This document shows positions 32,516 to 41,566 of a DNA stretch of 64,000 nucleotides, piece after piece (positions within the stretch are counted from its first letter, which is position 1; each line of letters begins with the position of its first letter). Location of the stretch: positions 5,272,001 to 5,336,000 of the forward strand of contig NZ_CP041767.1 of the NCBI RefSeq assembly GCF_022026395.1. The letters run 5' to 3'. The notes under the pieces were generated by a model that did no database searches, was not told the origin of the DNA, and was given only the letters and a program-made list of their open reading frames with translations. A program made the translations under genes and the position numbers. Origin of the DNA: Brevibacillus brevis. GTDB lineage: Bacteria; Bacillota; Bacilli; Brevibacillales; Brevibacillaceae.

Positions 32516-33256
32516 CTACAAAAAATGCTGCATCCAAATATTCGGCTCGATATATACCACTTCGTCCTTTTCCACGTCGACCTGCACCGGAACTAATGCG
32601 TCAGGAATGATGTACGATCCAGACTCGGGAAATTTCATCCCAGTCCAGCTTTCCCAATCCGTCAGACTTCCTCTGATCAGCATGGATTCCGGCGCTACCT
32701 GCATGATCGTCGCTCCCAGTTTCCAATGCGTGCGCACCCACGGATCAAACGGAGCGTCATCGGTTGTTTTCCACTGAACATACTTGTCCATGGGCGTGAG
32801 CGGGTACTTGTGCTTGAGCGATGGACGTACAGGTGCCACCAAGTGCACCAAGCTATTTTCCTTGGCGATATCCTTCATCGCCGTAACCATCTGCTTGCTC
32901 AGACCGAGTCCGCGATAGCGGGGATCGATGGAGATGGAGAGGGCCGATAACGCGTTAGGCTGTATTTCTTGGCGGTAGTCTTCAATCCCTTGCAGAAAGA
33001 CATCATCCCAGCCTTTTGGCAGCCCTTCCGCAGTGCCATCCCAATAAAATGGAATCGCATTTCCTACAGCCATCACTTTGTCAGCCTCGTCTGTCAGCAT
33101 AAATTGATAAGGAGAGAACCAGTCATACAGATGACTGTAATATTCATTAGCCACTTCGTCATTCAGCATGAAGGCAGACCAGCTTGCTTCAATTAGTGCA
33201 TCAGCTTGATCGTTTAGATCTGATCTTTGCGCGAAAGTGTAGATGTTGTATGACAT
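32516..33256 (-). CDS. GNAT-family N-acetyltransferase-like protein
   Basis: A 246-residue protein with a GNAT core in the middle: LSALSISIDPRYRGLGLSKQMVTAMKDIAKE, where the RGLGLS segment is the acetyl-CoA pyrophosphate-binding loop. The C-terminal half (DKYVQWKTTDDAPFDPWVRTHWKLG) is characteristic of a subgroup annotated only as GNAT in Bacillales. The acceptor substrate is unknown. Single gene with its own terminator. Confidence 0.75.
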   Translation of the reverse strand: MSYNIYTFAQRSDLNDQADALIEASWSAFMLNDEVANEYYSHLYDWFSPYQFMLTDEADKVMAVGNAIPFYWDGTAEGLPKGWDDVFLQGIEDYRQEIQPNALSALSISIDPRYRGLGLSKQMVTAMKDIAKENSLVHLVAPVRPSLKHKYPLTPMDKYVQWKTTDDAPFDPWVRTHWKLGATIMQVAPESMLIRGSLTDWESWTGMKFPESGSYIIPDALVPVQVDVEKDEVVYIEPNIWMQHFL

Positions 33257-33399
33257 GCTTGGAATCCTCCTACAAACGCAGATGTCTAGCTTCCCATCTA
33301 TTCCCTATTCGATTTTCTTCGACATTTTCCTCTTGGGATGTGTCACACAATCACCCCCTCTCTCGTTATATGGTCAAACCAAGCGAGGAGCTGATTGGT

Positions 33400-34572
33400 A
33401 TGAAAGAGCAAACATGTGTGATTGTCGGAGGCGGGTACGCAGGTATCCACGCACTAAAAGCCGTTCGGGATACATGCAAAGGACACCCGATCCGCTTCAT
33501 CTTAATCGATAAAGAACCTCATCACCTTCGAAAAGTCCTGTTGTTCAAACCAGCTGCTGCCAAAACGGATATTTCCATTCCGCTAAAAAACCTGTTTCCA
33601 GAGGGCGTCGAATTTGTGCAAGGTGCAGTCACGTCGATAAAAGGGAAGGAGAAAACCCTCTTATTCCGGAACAAAAACAGCCAAGAACAGGCGTTACCCT
33701 ACGACATGCTCATCTTGGCAGTAGGAAGCGTCATTCGCCAACCGGAGCCAGAACAAGGCGGCATCGCTTTGACGGGCGTAGAGGCGGCCGAGGCAGCTCG
33801 GGATAAGTGGCTTGCCAATATGCGTCAAGCTGTCCAAGTGAAGCAGCCATCCGAACGTGAGCGATTGTTGACGCTCGCCGTTGCGGGAGCTGGCATCAGC
33901 GGGATGGAGACCGCTGCGGAGCTGGCTTTTGCCATGCGCGAGGAAGCGAAGAACTTGGGCATTCATCCTGATGAAGTCAAGGTCTATCTCGTCAACGCAC
34001 AAAGTCGTTTGTTTACGGAAGGTCCTGCCAAAATGGGGCGTAAGCTGGAGAGTGCACTCACGGATGGCGGCGTTACCATTCTGCATGGTCAAAAGGCCCT
34101 TCATGAGCGGGACGGGGTGCTGACGCTAGACAGTGGTCACACGCTTGCTGTCGGGCTGTGCGTCTGGTCGCTCGGACTCCAGCCTAATCCAGCTTTGCGC
34201 AGCATGGGCCTGCCACTGACCACGCACGGACAGGTGGTCGTCGATGAATCCTATCGTGTAGCGGGAACGCCTGGGGTGTACAGTATTGGCGATTGTGCAC
34301 GCATCGTAGATCCAACCAGCGGGCAAGCAGACACGATGACATGTAAGGAAGCCTCCGGTCAGGCAATACGTTTGGGCAAAATTGTGCTGGCCGACTTGGA
34401 TGGAACCCCTGCCCCCACACACAAAAGCTACATGGACATGTACTGCGTCGGACTCGGCCCTGAACGCGGAATGGTTTGGACGAGAAAATGGGGACTGGAT
34501 ATCATTTTGACAGGGAAATTGGCGTGGAAGCTTCGCCAGTTCACCTGGAATATTGCCAGCATGATAAAATAG
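33400..34572 (+). CDS. Type II NADH dehydrogenase-like flavoprotein
   Basis: A 390-residue FAD/NAD(P)-dependent oxidoreductase of the NDH-2 family. The FAD Rossmann motif VIVGGGYAGIHAL is at the N-terminus, the NADH-binding GAGISGMETAAELAFAM in the middle and the second FAD motif VYSIGDCARI near residue 300. A C-terminal amphipathic/hydrophobic segment (KLAWKLRQFTWNIASMIK) suits membrane attachment. Start at ATG 33400, with AGGAG 10 nt upstream. It lies 35 bp before an ECF41-type sigma gene on the same strand, an association typical for that sigma class, and may be its main target. Confidence 0.84.
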   Translation: MKEQTCVIVGGGYAGIHALKAVRDTCKGHPIRFILIDKEPHHLRKVLLFKPAAAKTDISIPLKNLFPEGVEFVQGAVTSIKGKEKTLLFRNKNSQEQALPYDMLILAVGSVIRQPEPEQGGIALTGVEAAEAARDKWLANMRQAVQVKQPSERERLLTLAVAGAGISGMETAAELAFAMREEAKNLGIHPDEVKVYLVNAQSRLFTEGPAKMGRKLESALTDGGVTILHGQKALHERDGVLTLDSGHTLAVGLCVWSLGLQPNPALRSMGLPLTTHGQVVVDESYRVAGTPGVYSIGDCARIVDPTSGQADTMTCKEASGQAIRLGKIVLADLDGTPAPTHKSYMDMYCVGLGPERGMVWTRKWGLDIILTGKLAWKLRQFTWNIASMIK

Positions 34573-34606
34573 GAAAAAAGAGGGAAGTACGAAGACACAA
34601 GAGGAA

Positions 34607-35485
34607 GTGACACAGACCATGGAGGCTCTGTACAAACAATATAAGGGGCTCATGTTCCGCCTCGCCTATCAGATGCTTGGCTCGGCCACAGATGCGGAGG
34701 ATATCGTGCAGGACGTATTCGTGAAGGCCCATGATGTCTCGCTGGAACAGATGCTTGAACCGAAGGCTTACCTGTGCAAAATGACCACAAACCGCTGCCT
34801 CGATTTGTTAAAATCAGCCCGCAAAAAACGGGAGCTGTATACTGGGCCATGGCTGCCAGAGCCTATCTCTACCCCTGATGCAGACAGCTATGATTCTGTC
34901 ATTACCAAAGACTTGCTATCTTACGCCATGCTCGTCCTGTTAGAGCGACTGTCTCCCCCGGAACGAGCAGTGTTCGTCTTGCGAGAAGCCTTTGACTTCC
35001 AATACGACGAGATTGCTGAGCTGATTGGAAAAACTGAAGCGAATTGCCGCAAGATCGTGAGTCGGGCTAAAAAGAAAATGGGGATTGACCCAGAGGAATC
35101 TCATCTCACCGCAGACAAAGAGCTCGGCGAAGAATGGATCAGCCGTTTTCTGTCTGCGCTGGAGCACGGAAATGTCGAGAGATTGCTCACTCTGCTTGCC
35201 ACAGATGCGGTATTGCTCTCCGACGGCGGCGGCAAGGTCACCGCAGCCCTGCATCCGATCTTATCTGGCAAACGCGTGGCATCCTTCTTACTCGGCTTGA
35301 TGCGGGGCTTATCGAAGCGTCCAGATTTCGCTGTAGAGTTCGCACCTTTAAACGATCAGACCGGATTTGTAATCAGACTGGACGGCAGAATCGACACCGT
35401 GGTGTTTTTGCATATTGAACACGGAGTTATTCGTAACCTCTACTTTGTCAGAAATCCTGATAAGTTACGATTCATAGAGCCGTAG
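34607..35485 (+). CDS. ECF41-family sigma factor with C-terminal SnoaL-like domain
   Basis: A 292-residue sigma factor, longer than ordinary ECF factors because of a fused C-terminal domain. Regions 2 and 4 are at about 8-75 (SATDAEDIVQDVF) and 115-165 (LSPPERAVFVLREAFDFQYDEIAELIGK). All three ECF41 signatures are present: WLPEP in the linker between regions 2 and 4, DGGGK in the SnoaL-like domain and NPDKL at the C-terminus. In ECF41 proteins the extra domain acts as a built-in regulator replacing a separate anti-sigma. The preceding oxidoreductase gene is the usual type of partner. GTG at 34607 or ATG at 34619 may be the start. Confidence 0.88.
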   Translation: MTQTMEALYKQYKGLMFRLAYQMLGSATDAEDIVQDVFVKAHDVSLEQMLEPKAYLCKMTTNRCLDLLKSARKKRELYTGPWLPEPISTPDADSYDSVITKDLLSYAMLVLLERLSPPERAVFVLREAFDFQYDEIAELIGKTEANCRKIVSRAKKKMGIDPEESHLTADKELGEEWISRFLSALEHGNVERLLTLLATDAVLLSDGGGKVTAALHPILSGKRVASFLLGLMRGLSKRPDFAVEFAPLNDQTGFVIRLDGRIDTVVFLHIEHGVIRNLYFVRNPDKLRFIEP

Positions 35486-35507
35486 TCGGCTCTTAGCGTA
35501 GAACACA

Positions 35508-35541
35508 AAACCCTCTTTCCTATTTTCGTGAAAGAGGGTTT
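35508..35541. terminator. Bidirectional terminator
   Basis: AAACCCTCTTTC and GAAAGAGGGTTT form a perfect 12-bp stem with a 10-nt loop between the convergent sigma and SUKH genes. Confidence 0.82.
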
Positions 35542-35550
35542 GATTTCGCG

Positions 35551-36117
35551 TCATGAACGTTCCAAAAAAGTGTGGTCAAAATAAGTTTTGAAATTCGGGT
35601 ACAAAAAGACTAGTGACTCTTTCAGCTTGCTCCGATCCGTATTTTCTTCATCCATTTCAAACAAAATTTCATGGTCAATTTCATAGATTCCACACTTCTC
35701 TTCATCCAGACTTTCTTGCAAATCGATACATCGTATTTTTCCGTACTCTGTATCCCATGAAAAAGGAAGGTAGCCTAACTTGCAAAGCAATGGATTGTAC
35801 ATATCCTGAATACGATCGAATGGTTCATCAATCCCTTGTTCAGGAATGACGTCGAAAAAATGATGATAAGTAGAAATGAAGGCTTTATACCACTCCGGAA
35901 ATGTCAACCCAAATTCTCCTTCGAGTGCAGCCACATCCTCCTGACTTACGCTAGAAGGAACCAGCTTCCATCTGGACCATTCTTCATCGACATCAGCTAC
36001 CTTCATGACATCAGGGACGTCTGGCCGCATCCATCTGCAAAAACCTTCTTCTGTCACTTGGTTATATCGAGCGTAGTAAGCTTCAAAACCATTCTTGATA
36101 TACTCTCTTATTTCCAT
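35551..36117 (-). CDS. SMI1/KNR4 (SUKH) family protein
   Basis: A 188-residue protein with the SUKH hallmark in its first half: VSQEDVAALEGEFGLTFPEWYKAFISTYHHF, with key residues ALE-EFG-FPEWY. SUKH proteins are widespread immunity proteins of polymorphic toxin systems, but many are orphan genes with other roles. No toxin gene is adjacent here, only a histidine phosphatase gene 30 bp upstream. Acidic overall, cytoplasmic. Confidence 0.72.
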   Translation of the reverse strand: MEIREYIKNGFEAYYARYNQVTEEGFCRWMRPDVPDVMKVADVDEEWSRWKLVPSSVSQEDVAALEGEFGLTFPEWYKAFISTYHHFFDVIPEQGIDEPFDRIQDMYNPLLCKLGYLPFSWDTEYGKIRCIDLQESLDEEKCGIYEIDHEILFEMDEENTDRSKLKESLVFLYPNFKTYFDHTFLERS

Positions 36118-36147
36118 ATGGTAAGCCTCCTTTTTCCTAATAGGAAG

Positions 36148-36720
36148 TCAGTTCTTCCATAATCGCTTCGTTTCCACGAGTACTTCATCCTGAAACTCCA
36201 TCTTGTAAATATCAGGCTTGGACGTCGTCCATAAAAAATCCAAGTCGTACTGACTGTCAAAGTATCCCATCATTAATGTCATAACAGCACCATGTGTTCC
36301 GATTACAACTTTCTGCTCTCTGTATTGCTCTAAAATGTTTCGGAACGTTCTTACCACACGATTCCGGCAAATTGTGATGGACTCTCCTCCAGGTAAAGAA
36401 AAGTCTGGCTCAGTAAACATCTTCTTTACTAATGGATACAACTCGTTATCGGCCATGGTCTGATTGTTTCCGATAAAAACGAGTTCTCTCAGCTCTTCAA
36501 AAACCACGATCTCTTTCCCTACGGATTGGGCTAATTCTTCTATGGTTGCCATTGCTCTTTTATACGGACTTGAAATGAACGTATCTATCGCCTCATCTTT
36601 CAACAATTGCGTAATGATACGGGCATCTGACTTTCCTTTCTCAGTCAGTCCTCGTGTTCTTTCGTCCCCTTCGTTTTTTGGTGATTCTCCGTGCCTGACC
36701 ATGTAAATAAAGGTTTTCAT
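36148..36720 (-). CDS. Histidine phosphatase family protein
   Basis: A 190-residue phosphoglycerate-mutase-like phosphatase. The catalytic RHG is in MVRHGESPKNEGDERTRGLTEKGKSDA, the acid in FEELRELVF and the second His in VIGTHGAVMTLMMGYF. The fold transfers phosphate through a phospho-His; the substrate is not evident. GGAGGG precedes the ATG at 36720. Confidence 0.82.
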   Translation of the reverse strand: MKTFIYMVRHGESPKNEGDERTRGLTEKGKSDARIITQLLKDEAIDTFISSPYKRAMATIEELAQSVGKEIVVFEELRELVFIGNNQTMADNELYPLVKKMFTEPDFSLPGGESITICRNRVVRTFRNILEQYREQKVVIGTHGAVMTLMMGYFDSQYDLDFLWTTSKPDIYKMEFQDEVLVETKRLWKN

Positions 36721-36821
36721 ACATACCCTCCGTGGAAATTTTTTATTTTCCGCCCATCATCCTTCCTGCAAATATATTACAACAAAAACCCCTTTCCGTT
36801 TTGACCAGAAAGGGGGCACTC

Positions 36822-37001
36822 TTAGATTTTGAACCGATGCACGATCTCTTCCATCGTCTCCGTCAAGCCGACATTTCGCTCGGAAATAGCCGCGACCTGT
36901 TGGTTGTTATCCGCAATAATGCGGGATTGCTCAGTGATCGCCTCTGCCAACAGGTTGATTTTTTCCATCGATTCCTTCGAGTCAGTGATCGCAATTTCCG
37001 T
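36822..37001 (-). pseudogene. Remnant of a methyl-accepting chemotaxis protein (C-terminus only)
   Basis: The frame from 37001 to TAA at 36822 encodes about 59 residues with the end-of-receptor coiled-coil pattern: INLLAEAITEQSRIIADNN, QQVAAISERNVGLTETMEEI, then VHRFKI. This resembles the last part of the signalling helix of chemoreceptors. An in-frame stop (37002-37004) immediately precedes it and there is no start or ribosome binding site, so it is a truncated remnant. Confidence 0.6.
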
Positions 37002-37034
37002 TTATTGGTTCCAAAAGTGAAATAGCAGGATTAC

Positions 37035-37366
37035 AGCAAAGCGTTACAAGCAGCGTTGCAACTGCTGCAGGTTCCCGAAGGATATCAATTAAAGAGTGCT
37101 CAGGAGCACAAGCAGAATCAGGATCTAGTTTGGGTATTCCGGTACAAAAAAATTTCCAGGGACAACAACGGGCTTGGCGGTGAACATTTTTCCTTGTTGT
37201 TGAGAAAGACACACCGGGTTTGTTCGAAAAATTGGAGAACTTGTGGATTGACAATCATGACGAAACAATCGATGTGACTAAAGGGGATAAGCATGAATCG
37301 GTGACCATCTCGGATATGAAATACAAATGCTACCTTCCGGAAGAGAATAATTACGCGTTGGTGTAG
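37035..37366 (+). pseudogene. Frameshifted C-terminal remnant, possibly YcdB/YcdC-like
   Basis: Two adjoining plus-strand frames read as one coding sequence with a shift near 37195-37201, within a TTGTTGTTG tract. The first is SKALQAALQLLQVPEGYQLK...VWVFRYKK...GLGGEHFSLL; the second is VEKDTPGLFEKLENLWIDNH...YLPEENNYALV followed by TAG. The W-x-F-x-Y and GGEHF pattern is reminiscent of YcdB/YcdC or PepSY-like proteins, but the match is weak. There is no start codon region. Together with the adjacent chemoreceptor remnant and the uncharacterised 37367-37576 stretch, this is a decayed gene zone. Confidence 0.45.
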
Positions 37367-37576
37367 AAAAAGACAATCCCTTCTGAGATGAAGCCTTTCT
37401 TTTATTGTTAACGGATGTGTAGTCGTGCGCAGTCTTTTTCCCTGTGCTGTTTCTTACTGTGATCTTCTCATCATGTTTGTCGAGCTTATCAAACAATTCG
37501 GGCTCCACTATATTTAGAATTTCCCGGGACCTCTTTCTGGTCTCCTCCTTGCATGGATAATGTTCATGGGTACTTG

Positions 37577-37607
37577 AAAAAAACTCGCTTCCTTAGGGCA
37601 AGCGAGT
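37577..37607 (-). terminator. Terminator of the sucrose/levan operon
   Basis: Minus strand ACTCGCTT, 9-nt loop, AAGCGAGT and seven T residues, 15 bp after the stop of the antiterminator gene. Confidence 0.8.
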
Positions 37608-37621
37608 CGCATTCGTATGGG

Positions 37622-38464
37622 TTAACCACTCAACACTCTACTATAAATCCTTTGAATCTGCATCGTGATGTAGACCAATTCCATCTCGGGGAACTCAAAA
37701 TCATATTCTTTTTGCGCAAATTCACCTACTTTTTGTGCGCATAAATAAGATTCCTCGTACTGTTCTTTTATGATCTGGGACATTTCCGGTTCTATATCAT
37801 GAAACGATTCGCCAAACTCCGCCCGTTGTACTGCAAAGCGCAAATGTGTGACTAATCGCTCATAGGAAACCGTTTTCTCCTCAATCTTGATTTTCAAACT
37901 GCTTTCGATCAGATCGATCATATCCCGTATCATAGTGGTCATATCCATTGTTTTTGCCATATCTCCCGCGTTTATCCTGGCAGTGTGGATATGCAATGCA
38001 ATATAACCGACCTCATCTTCGGGAATTTCTATCCCTAGCTTTTCTTTTATCAATGCTTTCGCCCAGCAACCGATCTGAAATTCTTTTGCATACAAAATTT
38101 TGATTTCGTTCAGCAAGGTATTTTTAATGACCATTCCCTTCATTAATCTTTCTAGGGCGAAGGACAAGTGGTCGGTCAAAGCGATATGAATATGGTCATG
38201 CAAGGTTATCCCTAGTTCTTTTTCCGTATGGGAGATAATTTCCTCAGCCACTTGGATATGTTCTTCAGGAAGTGTTATTAATATCTCTTCGAACTTTCCG
38301 TACTCTTGCCATTCATTCATGACAAATACTTTTTCTATCTTTGAAATGTCTACCAGATCATTCTTTTTTTTCTGGAAAGCGATCCCTAAGCCCATAACGA
38401 TCTTTTCTTCTCCCTGATCCTGGACAACGACCGCGTTGTTATTTAAGATTTTTTTAATTTTCAT
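37622..38464 (-). CDS. BglG/SacY/LicT-family transcription antiterminator
   Basis: A 280-residue antiterminator. Residues 1-55 are the RNA-binding CAT domain ([20 protein letters not shown] and [12 protein letters not shown]), followed by two PTS regulation domains with conserved His residues ([13 protein letters not shown] and [10 protein letters not shown] in PRD1; [13 protein letters not shown] and the C-terminal segment in PRD2). Sugar transport through a cognate PTS controls phosphorylation of these His residues and so RNA binding. The ATG at 38464 has AGGAGGG upstream. As last gene of the levansucrase/PTS operon, it probably acts on the RAT at 44429-44458, giving positive autoregulation. 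Confidence 0.9.
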   Translation of the reverse strand: MKIKKILNNNAVVVQDQGEEKIVMGLGIAFQKKKNDLVDISKIEKVFVMNEWQEYGKFEEILITLPEEHIQVAEEIISHTEKELGITLHDHIHIALTDHLSFALERLMKGMVIKNTLLNEIKILYAKEFQIGCWAKALIKEKLGIEIPEDEVGYIALHIHTARINAGDMAKTMDMTTMIRDMIDLIESSLKIKIEEKTVSYERLVTHLRFAVQRAEFGESFHDIEPEMSQIIKEQYEESYLCAQKVGEFAQKEYDFEFPEMELVYITMQIQRIYSRVLSG

Positions 38465-38635
38465 GGTATCCCTCCTGTCTATCCTCCCGTCACCTTCCCC
38501 ATTTACTAGGTGAACCATGATGAGAAAAATTACATCTGCGAGGAGCTCCATTACCTTTCATTTTACCGTAACCATCACCCATATAACGCATCCAATTTGG
38601 ACCAGGAAAACCTTCTCCCGGGTCATCAGAATGAT

Positions 38636-40027
38636 TTATTCCTCTTCGGTAAATCTAAGTATCCATGTCGAGGTGAAAGCGGTAGTAACCGCAATAGCTA
38701 GACCAATAAGATAATGGACTGCGTTTGATATTCCTAATGGAGTCACGAGCGCAAGCATGGGGATTCCGGTTAAGCCATATGCGTTGGCAACCACGTGAGC
38801 ACCTACGACATATGCCCCGCCCACCCCCCCTCCAATGGCCGCTCCTATAAAAGGGGTGACTAACCTCAAATTGATGCCAAACATCACGGGTTCAATAATG
38901 CCAAAAAAGGACGAAAGAGCAGCAGGTATCGCAATCTTCTTCAGTTTGTCATTTTTCGATTTGAAAAAAACGGCTAAAGCAGCTCCACCTTGGGCCACGT
39001 TAGCCATGGACCAGATCGGCAGCAAAAAATTGACACCAACCTTCGGATCGGCTAGCAACCCTACCTCAATGGCGTGCAAACTATGATGCAAACCAGTAAC
39101 GACGAATAGCGCATAAAATCCGCCAAACAGGAACCCTGCCACCAGTCCAGCATACTGGTAGACATATTCCAAGCTACCAGAAATCATCTCCCCGATCATC
39201 ATGCCCAAAGGGCCAATCGCTACGAGGGAGACAATCCCAGTAAACGTAATGGTGATAAAGGGGATGAGCAATAAATCTAATGACTGGGGTATGAATTTTC
39301 GCAGGAGTTTTTCAAACCTGCTCATTACGTATACCGACAACAAGATAGGAATCACCGTACCCTGATACCCGATCAACGCGATTTCAAGCCCAAACAAATC
39401 CATATATTCCGGGGTGCTGTTCCCCAGCTCTGCAGGGTTTAATAATGACGGGTGGGTTAATATTCCCCCAATCACTGCACCTAAAATGGGATTGCTGCCA
39501 AATTCCTTGGCTGCGCTAAAGCCAATTAATATCGGAAGAATAATGAACGATGAGCTGGAAAACATGGTGAGCATCTTCATCCATGCGCTATCCATCGTGA
39601 TCCAACCAAAAGCCTTCACCATACCAAGAAGCCCCATGAGCAAACCGCTCACTACGATAGCGGGAATAATCGGTAAAAAGATGTTGGATAGTGTCTTTAC
39701 AAAATGAGTGAATGGATTCATCTTTGGCGCCTTCTCCATCCGCTCTTTGGATGGATTTGTCTGTGCGATCTCGATCGCCTCGACAAGTGCCTTGTACACT
39801 CTGTTTACTCTGCCGGTCCCAAAGATAATTTGGAATTGTCCGCGCCTGGAAAATACCCCTTCTACGCCATCCATTTTTTCGATGGCTGATATATCCGCCT
39901 TTTCTTCATTTCGAAGAAGCAAGCGTAATCGAGAAGCACAGTGGGTAGCGTCAGCAATATTTTCCTCACCCCCTACCAGAGGCAACAACTCTTGAACAAA
40001 CTCTTTTGATTGCATCAGCTTTGCCAT
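38636..40027 (-). CDS. sacP: PTS sucrose-type EIIBC component
   Basis: A 463-residue transporter: EIIB domain with the phospho-accepting Cys in ATHCASRLRLLL (residues about 29-40), then an EIIC domain of about ten membrane helices (NIFLPIIPAIVVSGLLMGLLG, GLHHSLHAIEVGLL, GIIEPVMFGINLRLV). No EIIA domain is fused, as usual for sucrose and beta-glucoside-type systems that borrow EIIA from glucose transport. Start at ATG 40027, 8 nt after AGGAGG. Position after three levansucrase genes and before a LicT-type antiterminator supports sucrose as substrate; trehalose is the main alternative for this family. Confidence 0.86.
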   Translation of the reverse strand: MAKLMQSKEFVQELLPLVGGEENIADATHCASRLRLLLRNEEKADISAIEKMDGVEGVFSRRGQFQIIFGTGRVNRVYKALVEAIEIAQTNPSKERMEKAPKMNPFTHFVKTLSNIFLPIIPAIVVSGLLMGLLGMVKAFGWITMDSAWMKMLTMFSSSSFIILPILIGFSAAKEFGSNPILGAVIGGILTHPSLLNPAELGNSTPEYMDLFGLEIALIGYQGTVIPILLSVYVMSRFEKLLRKFIPQSLDLLLIPFITITFTGIVSLVAIGPLGMMIGEMISGSLEYVYQYAGLVAGFLFGGFYALFVVTGLHHSLHAIEVGLLADPKVGVNFLLPIWSMANVAQGGAALAVFFKSKNDKLKKIAIPAALSSFFGIIEPVMFGINLRLVTPFIGAAIGGGVGGAYVVGAHVVANAYGLTGIPMLALVTPLGISNAVHYLIGLAIAVTTAFTSTWILRFTEEE

Positions 40028-40121
40028 CGTCTGTTCCTCCTCTTTTGTATAAATAAGGGAATCGACTACGTCCCGCTTATCATTCCATGAAAACGAAAGA
40101 ATCATGAATGGATGTCCACAA

Positions 40122-40152
40122 GAATAAAGACGCTCAGCAACTACTGAACGCC
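40122..40152 (-). terminator. Weak hairpin between levansucrase copy and EIIBC gene
   Basis: Minus strand GGCGTTCAG, 6-nt loop, CTGAGCGTC followed by TTTATTCTT. It could partly reduce expression of the PTS and antiterminator genes relative to the levansucrases. Confidence 0.5.
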
Positions 40153-40184
40153 AAAAACTTTCTATTGCCAACCTCTCTTGTTTT

Positions 40185-41486
40185 TTAACGGAACACGCCT
40201 TGCTTTTTCTCATGAAGAATCCTAGTCTTGTCATCCGCCATGGAGATTTTTAGAGATGGTGCCAGCATTCCACCGAAATGCTCCTTTTGATAGTCTGGTG
40301 TTTGTTCGCCAATTTGCTGGATGTCTTTTCCCTCTACATGGACATAGTTGACAAAGCTAATAACCGTACCGTTTGGCATGACCATCCAAGAGTATGCTTG
40401 ATACGGATTGTCTTTTGGATTGGAAATCACTAGTCCGCTTCCATTCAGGGGTTTATACCCGCCAAATAAGGACCCGGACACAAAACCGTATAATCCTTCC
40501 GGCGCATCGAGACCTGGCGCGAACTTTTCATGGTGGGTTTTTGCAAAAAGATAGTATTGATTGCCTTTTACAATAATGCTTGGACGCTCCAGCTCGTCAT
40601 TTACACAGTTGGCTTCCAGTAAAGGGGGAAGAGCCTCAAATTCCGTCAGACTGTCAGAAGACGCTTTGGCGATGCCGATACTCGCATTATAAGGTTTTGA
40701 ACTGTCAGGCTGACAAGCCCGCTCTGACAAGGTTCCTGCGGAGTTGGCCTCAAATAAAATATATTCTTGTCCGTTCTTTGGGTCTTGGAAGAAGTAAGGA
40801 TCACGGAAGGCGTAAGAAGATTCACCTTGGTTGGACTGACTTTCTGTTTGATAGTATTCACCATCCGGTTCCAGGATAATTTTGTGTTCAGACCAATTTT
40901 TAAACGCCACAGAGGCATTGGTTGTTATGATATCAGCGGTAGCCGTAGCCAAACGCTGTTCGTATGTAAGTTTTTTTTCATTTTTACGTCCGGTCGCTGT
41001 ATAAAAGATATGGACTTTTCCATCTTTGTCAATCATGGCAGAGCCTGCCCATTGCCTTGAACCCAATGCTTTTCCGTCATCAAACAAACGTCCGCCCAAC
41101 TGCCAGCTCTTTCCGTCCTTTGCGTAGAAATAGCGGATTTCCGCCGTATCGTGGCGTTTGCCAGGAATCACGTCACTTGGCACCGTCAGAGCAAAAATAA
41201 CCTTATAGCCATTGACAACTGCTGGATGGCCATTTCGGTCTTGCAGCGGCCATGTATCCCATACCAGAAAGTCCTCTGAAAGTTCCTCAAGCTCCTCCTT
41301 GTTGATGACAGGTGCTGTATTCTCTTCATTCATCTTTATTTTGCTGACATCTTCGCGCGTCCAATCGAATGTAGCTGCGGTTTCTTGGGCGAAGACGCTT
41401 GAACTGATAACCGGGGCTAGAATAGCCGAAAAACCGATAACTGCTGCTGAAAGCATTTTCCCGGCATTTTTTGTGTTCCAAAACAT
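40185..41486 (-). CDS. sacB: GH68 levansucrase/fructosyltransferase, paralogue 3 of 3
   Basis: A 433-residue secreted enzyme of glycoside hydrolase family 68 that splits sucrose and builds levan or transfers fructose. The signal peptide ends near VFAQE. The nucleophile Asp77 is in VWDTWPLQD, the transition-state stabiliser Asp in YAFRDPYFF and the acid/base Glu in DELERPSIIV. Start chosen at ATG 41486 (TAGGAGG upstream). It is the third gene of a tandem triplet and the most divergent in its signal region. Extracellular; no cell-wall anchor is seen. Whether it makes levan or short fructo-oligosaccharides cannot be read from sequence. Confidence 0.9.
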   Translation of the reverse strand: MFWNTKNAGKMLSAAVIGFSAILAPVISSSVFAQETAATFDWTREDVSKIKMNEENTAPVINKEELEELSEDFLVWDTWPLQDRNGHPAVVNGYKVIFALTVPSDVIPGKRHDTAEIRYFYAKDGKSWQLGGRLFDDGKALGSRQWAGSAMIDKDGKVHIFYTATGRKNEKKLTYEQRLATATADIITTNASVAFKNWSEHKIILEPDGEYYQTESQSNQGESSYAFRDPYFFQDPKNGQEYILFEANSAGTLSERACQPDSSKPYNASIGIAKASSDSLTEFEALPPLLEANCVNDELERPSIIVKGNQYYLFAKTHHEKFAPGLDAPEGLYGFVSGSLFGGYKPLNGSGLVISNPKDNPYQAYSWMVMPNGTVISFVNYVHVEGKDIQQIGEQTPDYQKEHFGGMLAPSLKISMADDKTRILHEKKQGVFR

Positions 41487-41532
41487 GTGTATGCAGCCTC
41501 CTACCGTCACTTGTTTTTAGAAAAGAATAGAA

Positions 41533-41558
41533 GGTCAACCGACAACTTTCGGTTGACC
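41533..41558 (-). other. Intergenic hairpin between levansucrase copies 2 and 3
   Basis: GGTCAACCG and CGGTTGACC form a perfect 9-bp stem with an 8-nt loop. It lacks a proper T-run, so mRNA stabilisation or partial termination is more likely than full termination. Confidence 0.5.
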
Positions 41559-41566
41559 ATTCTAAT

